Below are positions 40,917-49,215 of a stretch of DNA of 64,000 nucleotides, piece after piece (the stretch's first letter is position 1; each line of letters opens with the position of its first letter). The notes below the pieces were generated by a model that had not been told where the DNA came from, did no database searches, and worked only from the letters and a program-made list of their open reading frames with translations. This DNA is from Streptomyces brevispora (lineage in GTDB: Bacteria; Actinomycetota; Actinomycetes; Streptomycetales; Streptomycetaceae), in NCBI RefSeq assembly GCF_007829885.1, contig NZ_VIWW01000001.1, forward strand, positions 372,001-436,000, written 5' to 3'. A program made the translations under genes and the position numbers.

Positions 40917-41582
40917 TCACGCCTCGGAGGGTGTCTCGGCCGAAGCCTCGGAGGACGCTTCGGCCGGAGCCTCGGCAGCCTCGTCCGCATCCTCGGCGTC
41001 CGGGGTGTACCCCTGACGCTCCGCCTTGCGGGCGGCCTGGGCCTCGCGGGCCTCGGCCATGGCTTCGGTCTTCTTCTTGTGCGGGCCAAGAACCATGATC
41101 ATGTTCCGGCCGTCCTGCTTCGGGTTGGACTCGATGAAGCCGAGTTCCTCCACGTCCGAAGCGAGACGCTGGAGCAGTCGGAAGCCCAGCTCGGGGCGGG
41201 ACTGCTCACGACCACGGAACATGATCGTGATCTTGACCTTGTCGCCCTGCTTGAGGAACCGGACGACGTGACCCTTCTTGGTGTCATAGTCGTGCGGGTC
41301 GATCTTCGGCCGGAGCTTCATCTCCTTGATGACCGTGTGCGCCTGGTTCTTGCGCGCCTCACGGGCCTTCATGGCCGACTCGTACTTGAACTTCCCGTAG
41401 TCCATGAGCTTGCACACGGGCGGACGGGCGGTAGCCGCCACCTCGACCAGGTCGAGGTCGTACTCCTGTGCAAGTTCCAGGGCCTTGGCAAGCGGGACAA
41501 TCCCGACCTGCTCGCCGCTGGGACCGACAAGTCGCACCTCGGGTACGCGAATCCGGTCGTTGATGCGGGGCTCGGCGCTGAT
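40917..41582 (-). CDS. infC: Translation initiation factor IF-3, apparent ATC start
   Basis: A protein of about 221 residues that keeps ribosomal subunits apart and proofreads start-codon choice. The N domain ([20 protein letters not shown]) and C domain ([20 protein letters not shown] and [20 protein letters not shown]) are complete; an acidic Ala/Glu-rich tail of about 40 residues follows. No ATG, GTG or TTG fits: the strong GAGGAGG site is followed by ATC (41582-41580), then SAEPRIND. As in E. coli infC (AUU), a rare start would allow IF-3 to control its own synthesis. An in-frame GTG about 19 codons upstream lacks a ribosome site. Confidence 0.93.
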   Translation of the reverse strand: MSAEPRINDRIRVPEVRLVGPSGEQVGIVPLAKALELAQEYDLDLVEVAATARPPVCKLMDYGKFKYESAMKAREARKNQAHTVIKEMKLRPKIDPHDYDTKKGHVVRFLKQGDKVKITIMFRGREQSRPELGFRLLQRLASDVEELGFIESNPKQDGRNMIMVLGPHKKKTEAMAEAREAQAARKAERQGYTPDAEDADEAAEAPAEASSEASAETPSEA

Positions 41583-41991
41583 GGATCCTCCTCGGTAGCA
41601 CCACGCGGCCGCCTGGCGGACAGCCACGTAACGTCTGTTTCGACAGACCAACCGCGTGGAGGCAAGAAAAATGCCCCGGACGGGACACAGGCGGGGCTCC
41701 TGGAAAACCGGAACACCGCCGCGGTCAACCGCGGGGCGCATCGAGCGGCTCCATCGTCCGTACGGAACGATGGGCGCCACCTGACCGGTGACCCGCCGTC
41801 CAAGGGACAGTCGGGTGGGAGATCGGAGCCTCCACTTGTGGGCCGGGCACATAGATGCCCAGCCGGTCGTTACACAAGGTTAGCAGCTCCGCCGGGCTGG
41901 TGCGAACCTCGCGCGTGGAGCCGTGACTCCTGAGGTCAGGGGTGCGACTCCGGGGAAGGGGACACCGGGCCGTGGGCCTATCGTATGGGGC
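41583..41991 (-). promoter_or_regulatory. infC promoter and long leader
   Basis: A 409-base gap between infC and the divergent DUF1844 gene. TTGTGT (forward 41872-41877), 17 bases and CTATGT (forward 41849-41854) form a plausible minus-strand promoter, which leaves a leader of about 260 nt. The leader includes an intrinsic-terminator-like hairpin (listed separately) and a ten-codon ORF (MEPLDAPRG). No gene of normal size is present. Confidence 0.6.
41664..41697 (-). terminator. Attenuator-like intrinsic terminator in the infC leader
   Basis: On the minus strand GCCCCG (forward 41692-41697), a 13-base loop region and CGGGGC (forward 41673-41678) are followed directly by ATTTTTCTT (forward 41664-41672). 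A hairpin with a real T tract is rare in such G+C-rich DNA, and its place about 80 nt before the infC start suggests transcription attenuation. Confidence 0.65.
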
Positions 41992-42354
41992 ATGAGCGAC
42001 ACGACCCCCACCACTGATTCCCCCGGCTTCGACGAAATGGCCCGCGACATCGCGGAGGTGCCGGCGGTCGAGGTGATCGTGACGGTCGCGGTCAACCTGA
42101 TGAGCGCCGCTGCCGTGAAGCTCGGGCTGACCGAGGACGGCGACGAGCACAAGGACCTCGACGAGGCCCGCAAGCTGGTCCATGCGCTGGCAGGCCTGCT
42201 GGACGCGAGCACCACCGAAATCAGTTCCTTCCACGCGGCTCCGCTGCGCGACGGCCTGAAGTCGCTGCAGCTGGCGTTCCGCGAGGCCTCGCTCGTACCG
42301 GACGAGCCGGGCCAGGGCCCGGGTGAGAAGTACACCGGCCCCGTCTTCGGCTGA
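41992..42354 (+). CDS. DUF1844 family protein
   Basis: A 120-residue soluble protein of the DUF1844 family, conserved next to infC in actinobacteria. The core is DIAEVPAVEVIVTVAVNLMS then AAAVKLGL, followed by DEARKLVHALAGLLDAS. No function is established to my knowledge. ATG 41992 has TATCGT seven bases upstream and no ribosome site, so it is probably leaderless. A 16-bp terminator follows. Confidence 0.88.
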   Translation: MSDTTPTTDSPGFDEMARDIAEVPAVEVIVTVAVNLMSAAAVKLGLTEDGDEHKDLDEARKLVHALAGLLDASTTEISSFHAAPLRDGLKSLQLAFREASLVPDEPGQGPGEKYTGPVFG

Positions 42355-42406
42355 GCCGCACCCCTTCCTCTCCCTACGGCTTCCTCTCTTACGACCGCTC
42401 TTACGA

Positions 42407-42442
42407 CCGTGAGCCCCCGCCCTTCCGGGCGGGGGCTCACGG
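42407..42442. terminator. Bidirectional terminator, 16-bp perfect stem
   Basis: CCGTGAGCCCCCGCCC (42407-42422), a four-base loop TTCC and its inverted copy (42427-42442), between the converging DUF1844 and SseB genes. Confidence 0.9.
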
Positions 42443-42506
42443 CATTCCGGGCGGGCACGACGGGTCGGTCTCGGTGCCGTCCTGGGGTGTCGGGCCGATG
42501 GAGTGG

Positions 42507-43235
42507 TCAGCGGGCGAACAGGGCGTCACCGGGTGCGTTCGCGTCGGCCGGGAGCAGTGCCAGGTCCAGGCCGCGGACCAGCCGGGCACGCAGCACGTCA
42601 CTGGCCGCCAGGGATCGCGCGACCCGTCGAACCGCCTCGGCGGGGTCGGCGTCCGCCGTCAGCACCAGGGCGAGGGTGCCGTCGGCGCGGCCCGGACCGA
42701 GGTGGGCACGGAGCACCGCGGGTTCGGCGGCGACGGCGTCCCGTACCGCCGCGGTGACGGCGGGGTCGTCCAGCGGGTCGGCGCTCGTACGGCCCTCGGC
42801 GAGGGCCAGCAGGGTGGAGCCGGTCACCTCGAAGGCCACCGGCCCCGCGAGGTCGAGCACCACCGTGTCCGCCTTCTCGTGCACGGCGGCCTGCAGCGCC
42901 TGGTGCAGGGGTACGGCGACGGGGCGGGCCTGCGGGTCCCAGCGGGCCAGCGAGGCGGTGGACGTGAAGGCGGGCAGGGCCCGGCGGTCGCCGGCCTGGA
43001 GGGTGGGGACGGCCATGTCGCTCGTCTTCTCCCGGCGCAGCCCGTTCTCGTCCTCCTCCACCTCACCGAGCACGGCCACCACGGGAACCAGCAGACGGGC
43101 CCCCCGGAGCGCTTCGAGCACCGGGCCGACGGCCTTGCGGTTCTCGGCCCAGGCGGCCAGGGCCGCGGTCAGGGCGGGGTCGGCAGTGCCGTCGTCGTCG
43201 GAGTATCCGGGGTCCGGAATGTTCTTCTGCGCCAC
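42507..43235 (-). CDS. SseB family protein
   Basis: A 242-residue protein with an SseB N-terminal domain: AALAAWAENRKAVGPVLEAL, ARLLVPVVAVLGEVEEDENG, the conserved LPAFTSTASLARWDPQARPV, then a C-terminal half with TADADPAEAVRRVARSLAAS. SseB-like proteins in actinobacteria are often near type VII secretion genes; their role is unclear. GTG 43235 (VAQKNIPDPGY) is preferred because TACGCT lies six bases upstream and the N-terminus then matches relatives; ATG 43265 is possible. Confidence 0.85.
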   Translation of the reverse strand: MAQKNIPDPGYSDDDGTADPALTAALAAWAENRKAVGPVLEALRGARLLVPVVAVLGEVEEDENGLRREKTSDMAVPTLQAGDRRALPAFTSTASLARWDPQARPVAVPLHQALQAAVHEKADTVVLDLAGPVAFEVTGSTLLALAEGRTSADPLDDPAVTAAVRDAVAAEPAVLRAHLGPGRADGTLALVLTADADPAEAVRRVARSLAASDVLRARLVRGLDLALLPADANAPGDALFAR

Positions 43236-43320
43236 AGGGCGAGCGTAGTGCCTGGGCTTTCCCATCCGGCCGACAGGTCGGACTCAGCCAGTTCTCAGCT
43301 GCGGTTCCTAGGTTCGGAGC

Positions 43321-44232
43321 ATGCCTCGACACAGAATCCGCAGGTCCGCCCTGTCCGCCTCCGTGACGGCAGCGGTCCTGCTCTCCGTGGGCGCGTACCC
43401 GCCCGGACGGTCGCCGGATCACGCGCCCGCCGCCACGGCTTCCGTATCGTCCGTGTCTCCGGCCGCGACCGCACCGGTCACGGCGCGAACGAGCGAGGAG
43501 CCGGTGGTGGATCTCGATGCGGAACTGGCCGGGGCCGTCGGGCCGCTGGTGGCCGCTGCGGGCGGGGCCGCCATGTCGGTGGCCGTGCTGGACAGCGGCA
43601 GCGGGGCCGGTGCTGTGTACGGGGGTGCGGACGCGACGTACGACACCGCGAGCATCGTCAAGGTCGACATCCTGGCGGCGCTGCTGCTCCGGGCCCAGGA
43701 CGAGAAGCGTGAGCTGACCGCCGGTGAGCACGGCTACGCGGTGGCAATGATCGAGAAGAGCGACAACGACTCCGCCACCGCGCTGCTGGCGGCGGTCGGC
43801 GGGGCGGCGGGCCTCGACGCCGCCAATCAGCGGCTCGGCCTCACCGCGACGGCTGCCGCGCGGCCCTGGGGGCTGACCCGGACCACTGCGGCCGATCAAC
43901 TGACGCTGCTGAAGGCCGTGTTCGGCACGGATGCCGGGGCGGTGCTGAGCGAGGCGTCCCGTACGTATCTGCGGGGTCTGATGGCGCGGGTCCAGGCCGA
44001 CCAGCAGTGGGGGGTGTCGGCAGCGGGCAGCAGTTGGGCGCTCAAGAACGGCTGGATGCCGCGTACCGCCACCGGCCTGTGGAACATCAACAGCATCGGT
44101 CGGGTGACGGCCGGCGGGCACACGTATCTGGTGGCGGTGCTCTCCGGTGGCCAGCGGACCAAGGAGTCGGGGATCGCGCTCGTCGAGTCGGCGGCGAAGG
44201 CGGCGGTCGGGGTACTGAGGGCCGCGGGCTGA
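43321..44232 (+). CDS. Secreted serine hydrolase, class A beta-lactamase fold
   Basis: A 303-residue exported protein (signal RRSALSASVTAAVLLSVGAY, then an Ala/Ser/Thr-rich linker). The catalytic serine and lysine are in TASIVKV (Ser111, Lys114), SDN is at 147-149, and the KTG triad is represented by LKNGWMP. The glutamate of the omega loop of true class A enzymes is not obvious, so it may be a peptidoglycan or D-amino-acid peptidase rather than a beta-lactamase. A TAGGTT box lies six bases before the ATG (leaderless). Confidence 0.83.
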   Translation: MPRHRIRRSALSASVTAAVLLSVGAYPPGRSPDHAPAATASVSSVSPAATAPVTARTSEEPVVDLDAELAGAVGPLVAAAGGAAMSVAVLDSGSGAGAVYGGADATYDTASIVKVDILAALLLRAQDEKRELTAGEHGYAVAMIEKSDNDSATALLAAVGGAAGLDAANQRLGLTATAAARPWGLTRTTAADQLTLLKAVFGTDAGAVLSEASRTYLRGLMARVQADQQWGVSAAGSSWALKNGWMPRTATGLWNINSIGRVTAGGHTYLVAVLSGGQRTKESGIALVESAAKAAVGVLRAAG

Positions 44233-44298
44233 GCGCTGCGGGCCGAGGCGGGGCGCGCACCTCCTCCGACGACCGGCGATGGGGTCCACCCGTCTGGC

Positions 44299-44350
44299 GC
44301 GTACGCCCGTCCCGTACGGCTGTTCCGTACGCCCTTCCCGTACGGCTGTC
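44299..44350. repeat. 26-bp tandem duplication at the mycosin gene end
   Basis: Two 26-base units (44299-44324 and 44325-44350) match at 23 positions and each contains CGTACG-based palindromes. The second covers the mycosin stop codon. It may act as a terminator between the converging genes. Confidence 0.75.
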
Positions 44351-45692
44351 AGCGGCGCGGGAACACCGGCCGGCCGTTCCGGCCGCGCCACAGCACCACT
44401 GCCAGGGCGAGCAGTACCGCGCCGAGGCCGCCCGCCGCCGGGGCGAGCCAGCCCGCGGGGCCGTCGTCCTTGCGGGGCGGGGTGGGGCCGGGTCCGAAGT
44501 ACTGCTTGCGGTAGCCGGCCGGGGCGGAGTCCGAGCGCAGGCCTGCGGGGCTGAGCGCGCCGCCCGCCTTGATGGCCGCGGCCGGGTCGACGATGCCGTG
44601 GCCCCGGGCGTCGTCCCGGCCGCCGGACGGGGAGCTGCGCGCGGTGTCCGTGAGGAGCTTCTTGATCTGCGCGGGCCCGAGACCGGGGTGCGCGGCACGG
44701 ACCAGCGCGACCGCGCCGGAGACGAACGCGGAGGCTGCCGAGGTGCCCCACTCCACGTAGTACTGCCGGTCGGGGGCGGGAACGACGATGTCGACTCCGG
44801 GGGCGCTCACGGCGGCGTACCAGCGGCGGGTGGAGAACGAGGCGTGCGTGCCGTAACGGTCGACGGCGGCGACCGCGATCACTCCGGGATAGGCGGCGGG
44901 GTAGGAGATGTGGTCGCCCTTCTCGCCCCCGTTGCCGGACGACGCGACGACGACCGCGCCCTTCTTCAGCGCGTACTGGACGGCGGCGTCCTCACCGGGC
45001 TCCGGATGCGCGGACTCGCTGTCGTCGCCCAGGGAGAGGTTGATGACGTCGGCGCCGTGGTCGGCGGCCCAGCGGATGCCGTCGGCGAGGGCCGTGCCCC
45101 GGGACTTGCGGGCCTTGGCCCGGGACGGGTCGGTCGCCTCCAGGATGACCCGGACCGGGAGGATCTTCGCCTCCGGTGCGATGCCGAGCACCCCGTCTGC
45201 GTCTCCGTCCCCGTGGCCCCGGCCGGCGATGATCCCGGCCATCGCGGTGCCGTGCCGTGCCCACGACCGGTCGCCGCGTCCGGCGCCGAAGCCGATCATG
45301 TCCTTGCCGCGCAGTACCTGGCCCGCCAGGTCGGGCAGGCTGCCGTCTACCCCGGTGTCGACGACCGCGACGACGATGCCCTTGCCCCGGGTGGTCTGCC
45401 AGGCCCGATCGGTGTGGAGCGCGTCCAGGCCCCACTGCTGGGCCCGGATGGTGTCCGCCCGCGCCGGTGACGCGGGCAGCAGTGCGAACGCGGTGGCGGC
45501 GCAGACCGCGCCGATGGTGCGGCGGTGACGGGCGTGGCGGGTTCGGCGCGTGGGGCGGGTCGCTCCGGCCATTCGGCGTACTCCGGTCACTCCAGTCGCT
45601 CCAGTCACCTCAGCCGCTCCAGCCACTCTCGTCACCCCAGCCGCTCTAGCCACCCCGGTCACTCCACCAGTCACCCCGGTCACTCCGGTCAC
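44349..45692 (-). CDS. S8 serine peptidase, mycosin (MycP)-like
   Basis: A subtilase of up to 447 residues (from GTG 45692, overlapping the upstream stop as GTGA). The catalytic triad is visible: Asp112 in VVDTGVDG, His147 in ARHGTAMAG, and Ser in EWGTSAASAFVSG. A signal peptide (RRTIGAVCAATAFALLPASP) precedes the domain, and a C-terminal membrane anchor (AAGGLGAVLLALAVVLW) ends in basic residues, the architecture of type VII secretion mycosins. No other ESX component is nearby. The first 38 codons are Val-Thr-Gly repeats; ATG 45572 is an alternative start that leaves the signal peptide intact. Confidence 0.85.
   Translation of the reverse strand: MTGVTGVTGGVTGVARAAGVTRVAGAAEVTGATGVTGVRRMAGATRPTRRTRHARHRRTIGAVCAATAFALLPASPARADTIRAQQWGLDALHTDRAWQTTRGKGIVVAVVDTGVDGSLPDLAGQVLRGKDMIGFGAGRGDRSWARHGTAMAGIIAGRGHGDGDADGVLGIAPEAKILPVRVILEATDPSRAKARKSRGTALADGIRWAADHGADVINLSLGDDSESAHPEPGEDAAVQYALKKGAVVVASSGNGGEKGDHISYPAAYPGVIAVAAVDRYGTHASFSTRRWYAAVSAPGVDIVVPAPDRQYYVEWGTSAASAFVSGAVALVRAAHPGLGPAQIKKLLTDTARSSPSGGRDDARGHGIVDPAAAIKAGGALSPAGLRSDSAPAGYRKQYFGPGPTPPRKDDGPAGWLAPAAGGLGAVLLALAVVLWRGRNGRPVFPRR
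45573..45692 (-). repeat. Coding repeat (Val-Thr-Gly-like) at the mycosin gene 5' end
   Basis: Degenerate nine-base units of the GTGACCGGA type encode VTGVTGVTG, VARAAGVTR and VTGATGVTG. They contain many in-frame GTG codons, so the true start is ambiguous. The region links the stop of the upstream gene to the signal-peptide start. Confidence 0.7.
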
Positions 45693-46834
45693 TCCGGCTT
45701 CCCCGTGTGGTCGGTGACGGTCCTGCGCAGGCCGCGCTCGACCCGGTCGGCCAGTCCCTTGGCCTCGTGGCCGAGCCCGGCCTGGGCGGCGGCCGTGGTG
45801 GCGTTCGCGGCCATGGCCTTGGCGGCGGGCTGCGGCGCGGTGACCGTCCGCCCGTCGGCGAAGCCGGAGACCGCGAACACCACGACGGGCACCTCGGCCA
45901 GGACGTGCACGGTCCAGCTGGCGCGCTGCCTGTCGCCGAATCCGGCGGCCGGGGTGTTCTCGACGGGATACGCGCGGGGCATCAGGTCGGCGCGTCCGTC
46001 GAGGTGCTGATCGGTGAACCGGGTGCTCAGGGCCCGCATGGCGTCGGTGTCGCCCTCGGTGAAGAGCAGTCCGACCGTGGTGACGCTGCTGGACGTCGCG
46101 TCCGTGTAGGTGGCGCGCAGCAGGCGTGCGCAGCCGGCCGGGCGGAGCGCCTTGAGGAGCAGCGGGTCGAGGGCGGTGGTGCAGCCGCTGTCCGGGGCGA
46201 CGGCGAGCCTGGTCCAGACCCGGTCGGAGCCGCCGGGTCCCGCGCCGTCCCCCTTGATGGTGCGCGGGAAGAGGGTGTCCACGGGCACGCTGTGCCACGC
46301 GGCACGGCCCACGGTGTAGGCGCTGTGGGCCGCCGGGTCGGCCGAGGAGTCGCTGATGAGCCAGCTGCCGGTGGCCGCCCCGCCGATCAGCCCGAGCCCG
46401 AGCACCACGCACACGGCGGCGGCCGCGGTCCTGAAGGGGTGACGGGGCCGCACGGGGCGGAGCCTGGTGGTGGTCTCGGCCGGCGTCTCGGCCGGGGGGT
46501 GGAGGTACGGGGGCCGGTGGGCGTACGGATCGGCGGGGCCGCCGGGCCACGAGGGCGGTGCGCCGAGGTCCACGGCGCCCACCGGGCGACGCCGGGTGGC
46601 CGCGGGCGGCGGCGTCCCCGGGTGCGGCGGGAAGGCCGGGGCGGCGGGGGTCGGTGCCGGGTGCGACGGGGCCGGTGGCACGGGGCGGAGCCGGGCGGCG
46701 GCCTCCGCGTCGGTCGGCGCGACCGGCGGCTCGGGGGAACGGGGCGGGGCGGCGGCCGGAGGCGGGGATGCCTGGCCGTCCGGCGGCTGGGTGGGGCGTG
46801 GCGGGACAGGAGCGCGCTGCGCCTCGGTACTCAT
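45689..46834 (-). CDS. Proline-rich single-pass membrane protein upstream of the mycosin
   Basis: A 381-residue protein. Residues 1-125 are proline- and alanine-rich and cytoplasmic (PPRPTQPPDGQASPPPAAAP), residues 133-160 form one transmembrane helix (TAAAAVCVVLGLGLIGGAA), and the rest is an extracytoplasmic domain with two cysteines. I do not recognise the domain. The gene overlaps the mycosin-like peptidase by four bases, so the two are co-expressed and this may be the peptidase's partner or substrate. ATG 46834 chosen. Confidence 0.75.
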   Translation of the reverse strand: MSTEAQRAPVPPRPTQPPDGQASPPPAAAPPRSPEPPVAPTDAEAAARLRPVPPAPSHPAPTPAAPAFPPHPGTPPPAATRRRPVGAVDLGAPPSWPGGPADPYAHRPPYLHPPAETPAETTTRLRPVRPRHPFRTAAAAVCVVLGLGLIGGAATGSWLISDSSADPAAHSAYTVGRAAWHSVPVDTLFPRTIKGDGAGPGGSDRVWTRLAVAPDSGCTTALDPLLLKALRPAGCARLLRATYTDATSSSVTTVGLLFTEGDTDAMRALSTRFTDQHLDGRADLMPRAYPVENTPAAGFGDRQRASWTVHVLAEVPVVVFAVSGFADGRTVTAPQPAAKAMAANATTAAAQAGLGHEAKGLADRVERGLRRTVTDHTGKPE

Positions 46835-47017
46835 CCGCCCCCCTGGTCCGTTCCGTACCGCACACGGATCGCCGCCGCACGCAGGCCCGTTGCTCGCCGC
46901 GTGACCGTCACTCTACGGGCTGGGGTGCCTCTGATGGGAGCGGGCCGCCGGGCCCTGGACCGATCTGCGCAGATCATCCCCCTACCCAGCGGTAGAGGTG
47001 TCTGGCAAGCTGCGGCC

Positions 47018-48220
47018 ATGACTGCCCGTGCCGCTGACCGGACCCGCTACAACCGGGCCACCGCCCATCTCGATGCCCCGATCGCCGTCGTCGATCTGGA
47101 GGCGTTCGACGCCAACGCCGATGACCTGGTACGCCGTGCGGCCGGGAAGCCGATCCGGGTGGCGAGCAAATCGGTGCGCTGCCGTGCCCTGCTGGAGCGG
47201 GTGCTCGCACGGCCCGGTTTCGCCGGGATCATGTCGTTCACGCTGGCGGAGTCGCTGTGGCTGGCGCGGGCCGGGTTCGAGGACGTGCTGCTGGCCTATC
47301 CGTCGGCCGACCGGTCGGCCTTCGCTGAACTCGCCGCGGACCCGAAGCTGGCCGGCGCCGTGACGGTGATGGTGGACGACCACGCGCAGCTGGAGCTGAT
47401 CGACGCGGCGCGCGCCGGGGGCACCGAGGAGATCCGGGTCTGTCTGGAGCTGGACACCTCGCTGCGGATGCTCGGCGGCCGGGTGCGGATCGGGGCCCTG
47501 CGTTCGCCGCTGCACTCCCCCTCCCAACTGGCCGATCTGGCACGGTCGGTGGCCCGCAGGCCCGGTTTCCGGCTGGTGGGACTGATGGCGTACGAGGGCC
47601 ACATCGCCGGGGTCGGCGACTCGGTCGCGGGGCGGCCGCTGCGCTCCCGGGCGATCCGGCTGATGCAGGCCGCGGGCCGCAGGGAACTGGCGGCCCGGCG
47701 GGCCGAGGTGGTGCGGGCGGTACGGGCCGTGGCGCCGGACCTGGAGTTCGTGAACGGCGGCGGCACCGGCAGTGTGCAGCACACCGCCGCGGAGCACGCG
47801 GTGACGGAGATCGCGGCCGGTTCGGGGCTCTACGTGCCGCGGCTGTTCGACAACTACACCTCGTTCACGGCCCGTCCGGCCGCCCTGTTCGCCCAGCCGG
47901 TGGTGCGCCGGCCCGGGGTGGGCGTGGTGACGGTGCTCGGTGGCGGCTACCCGGCGTCCGGTGCGGCCGGTCCGGACCGGCTGCCGGTCCCGTACCTGCC
48001 GGAGGGGCTGCGCTACGACCCGCAGGAGGGACCCGGAGAGGTGCAGACGCCGTTGCTCGGCGCCCCGGCCGACGATCTGCTGATCGGCGACAAGGTGTGG
48101 TTCCGGCACGCGAAGGCCGGCGAACTGTGCGAGAGGTTCGACGAGTTGCAGCTGATCGAGGGGGACCGGGTGACGGCGACCGTACCGACGTACCGGGGCG
48201 AGGGCCGCACCTTCCTCTGA
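47018..48220 (+). CDS. Amino acid deaminase/aldolase, D-threonine-aldolase-like
   Basis: A 400-residue PLP enzyme of the alanine racemase N-terminal/D-threonine aldolase fold (type III). DAPIAVVDLEAFDANADDLV leads to RVASKSVRCRALLERVL with the PLP lysine; VCLELDTSLRMLGGRVRIG, GLMAYEGHIAG and FVNGGGTGSVQHTA are the following cofactor and substrate loops. The C-terminal domain carries a histidine/aspartate metal site region (LIGDKVWFRHAKAGELCERF). It would cleave or deaminate D-3-hydroxy amino acids. ATG 47018 chosen. Confidence 0.85.
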   Translation: MTARAADRTRYNRATAHLDAPIAVVDLEAFDANADDLVRRAAGKPIRVASKSVRCRALLERVLARPGFAGIMSFTLAESLWLARAGFEDVLLAYPSADRSAFAELAADPKLAGAVTVMVDDHAQLELIDAARAGGTEEIRVCLELDTSLRMLGGRVRIGALRSPLHSPSQLADLARSVARRPGFRLVGLMAYEGHIAGVGDSVAGRPLRSRAIRLMQAAGRRELAARRAEVVRAVRAVAPDLEFVNGGGTGSVQHTAAEHAVTEIAAGSGLYVPRLFDNYTSFTARPAALFAQPVVRRPGVGVVTVLGGGYPASGAAGPDRLPVPYLPEGLRYDPQEGPGEVQTPLLGAPADDLLIGDKVWFRHAKAGELCERFDELQLIEGDRVTATVPTYRGEGRTFL

Positions 48221-48238
48221 CCTCTGGGCGCCCCGGCG

Positions 48239-49174
48239 TCAGGGAGCGACGGAGCTTCCGACGCCGCCGCTCGTCACGCTGTCGCCGATCGGCCTGATGC
48301 CTTGGGTGAGGGTGTCCATGAGGGTGAGCCGGGGCCCGCCGGGTCCGGCGTCGAAGGCGTAGCGCACCACGACGAGCGACTCGCTGCCGACGGTCGAGGG
48401 GAAGACGAGCGACTGCACATAGCCGCCCGGGCCCTTCCCGGTGACGACCCGCCAGCGCACCTGGTATCCGGTGCGTCCGTCCACGCTCACCGAGGCGGCG
48501 GCGATCTGCTTGTGGGACGTGATGCCGCCGTGGATGCGGGTACCGACGCCGTTCTGCTCGTACGCGGCCTTCGCGGCGGCGGCTATGTCGTCCTTGGCGA
48601 GTCTCTCGGCGGAGGTGGCTTCGGCGGCGTTCGGGGTCCGGGTGGTCACCGTGCCGTGGTAGCAGAAGTCGGTGGTGCTGCCGGGACAGTCGTAGGAGTC
48701 GACGGTGCGCATCGTGAGCACCGAATCCCACGCGTGGTCGGACTTCATCCAGCCGTTCGGGATCGGCAGGGTGATGCCGTTGAGCTGGTCCACGAGCACC
48801 TTGGAGTCGCCGCCGTCGGGTGAGGGGCTGTCACCGGGGGCCCCGTCGGTGCCGGTGTCCACGGGCGCCGTCGCGGTACTGCTCGGCCGGGCCTCCGGGC
48901 GCGTTCCGCTGTCGTCCCTGCCGAGCAGTACGGCTCCGGTCACCGCGGCACCGACGACCAGCGCACCGGCCACCACCAGAGCGATGGTCCTGCCGCTTCC
49001 GCCGCCGCTCCCCCGGCCGGGACCGGCGGGGGGAGCGGACCGCGCGGGGCCGAACTGCTGCGCCACTGCCGCGTTCGGGCGGGTGTGGGCGGTCCATGCC
49101 GTACCGTCCCACCACCGCTCGTTGCCTGCTGCGGTCGTGTCCGGATACCAGCCGGGCGGTGTCGCGTTGCTCAT
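48239..49174 (-). CDS. DUF2510 domain membrane protein
   Basis: A 311-residue protein. The N-terminal DUF2510 motif PPGWYPDTTAAGNERWWDGT and TAWTAHTRP is followed by a short linker, one transmembrane helix (RTIALVVAGALVVGAAVTGA) and an external domain of about 200 residues with paired cysteines (YDCPGSTTDFCYHG). The external domain resembles lipoprotein LpqN-like folds, but this is weak. It is independent of its neighbours; function unknown. Confidence 0.8.
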   Translation of the reverse strand: MSNATPPGWYPDTTAAGNERWWDGTAWTAHTRPNAAVAQQFGPARSAPPAGPGRGSGGGSGRTIALVVAGALVVGAAVTGAVLLGRDDSGTRPEARPSSTATAPVDTGTDGAPGDSPSPDGGDSKVLVDQLNGITLPIPNGWMKSDHAWDSVLTMRTVDSYDCPGSTTDFCYHGTVTTRTPNAAEATSAERLAKDDIAAAAKAAYEQNGVGTRIHGGITSHKQIAAASVSVDGRTGYQVRWRVVTGKGPGGYVQSLVFPSTVGSESLVVVRYAFDAGPGGPRLTLMDTLTQGIRPIGDSVTSGGVGSSVAP

Positions 49175-49215
49175 CGCCCCACTCTAAAGCGCGCCCAGGA
49201 AGTCCCGCCCGCCGT

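Noticed and set aside
43321..44232. Calling the serine hydrolase a true class A beta-lactamase
   Set aside because: SxxK and SDN are present but the omega-loop glutamate motif is not evident and the KTG position is KNG, so only the fold is claimed.
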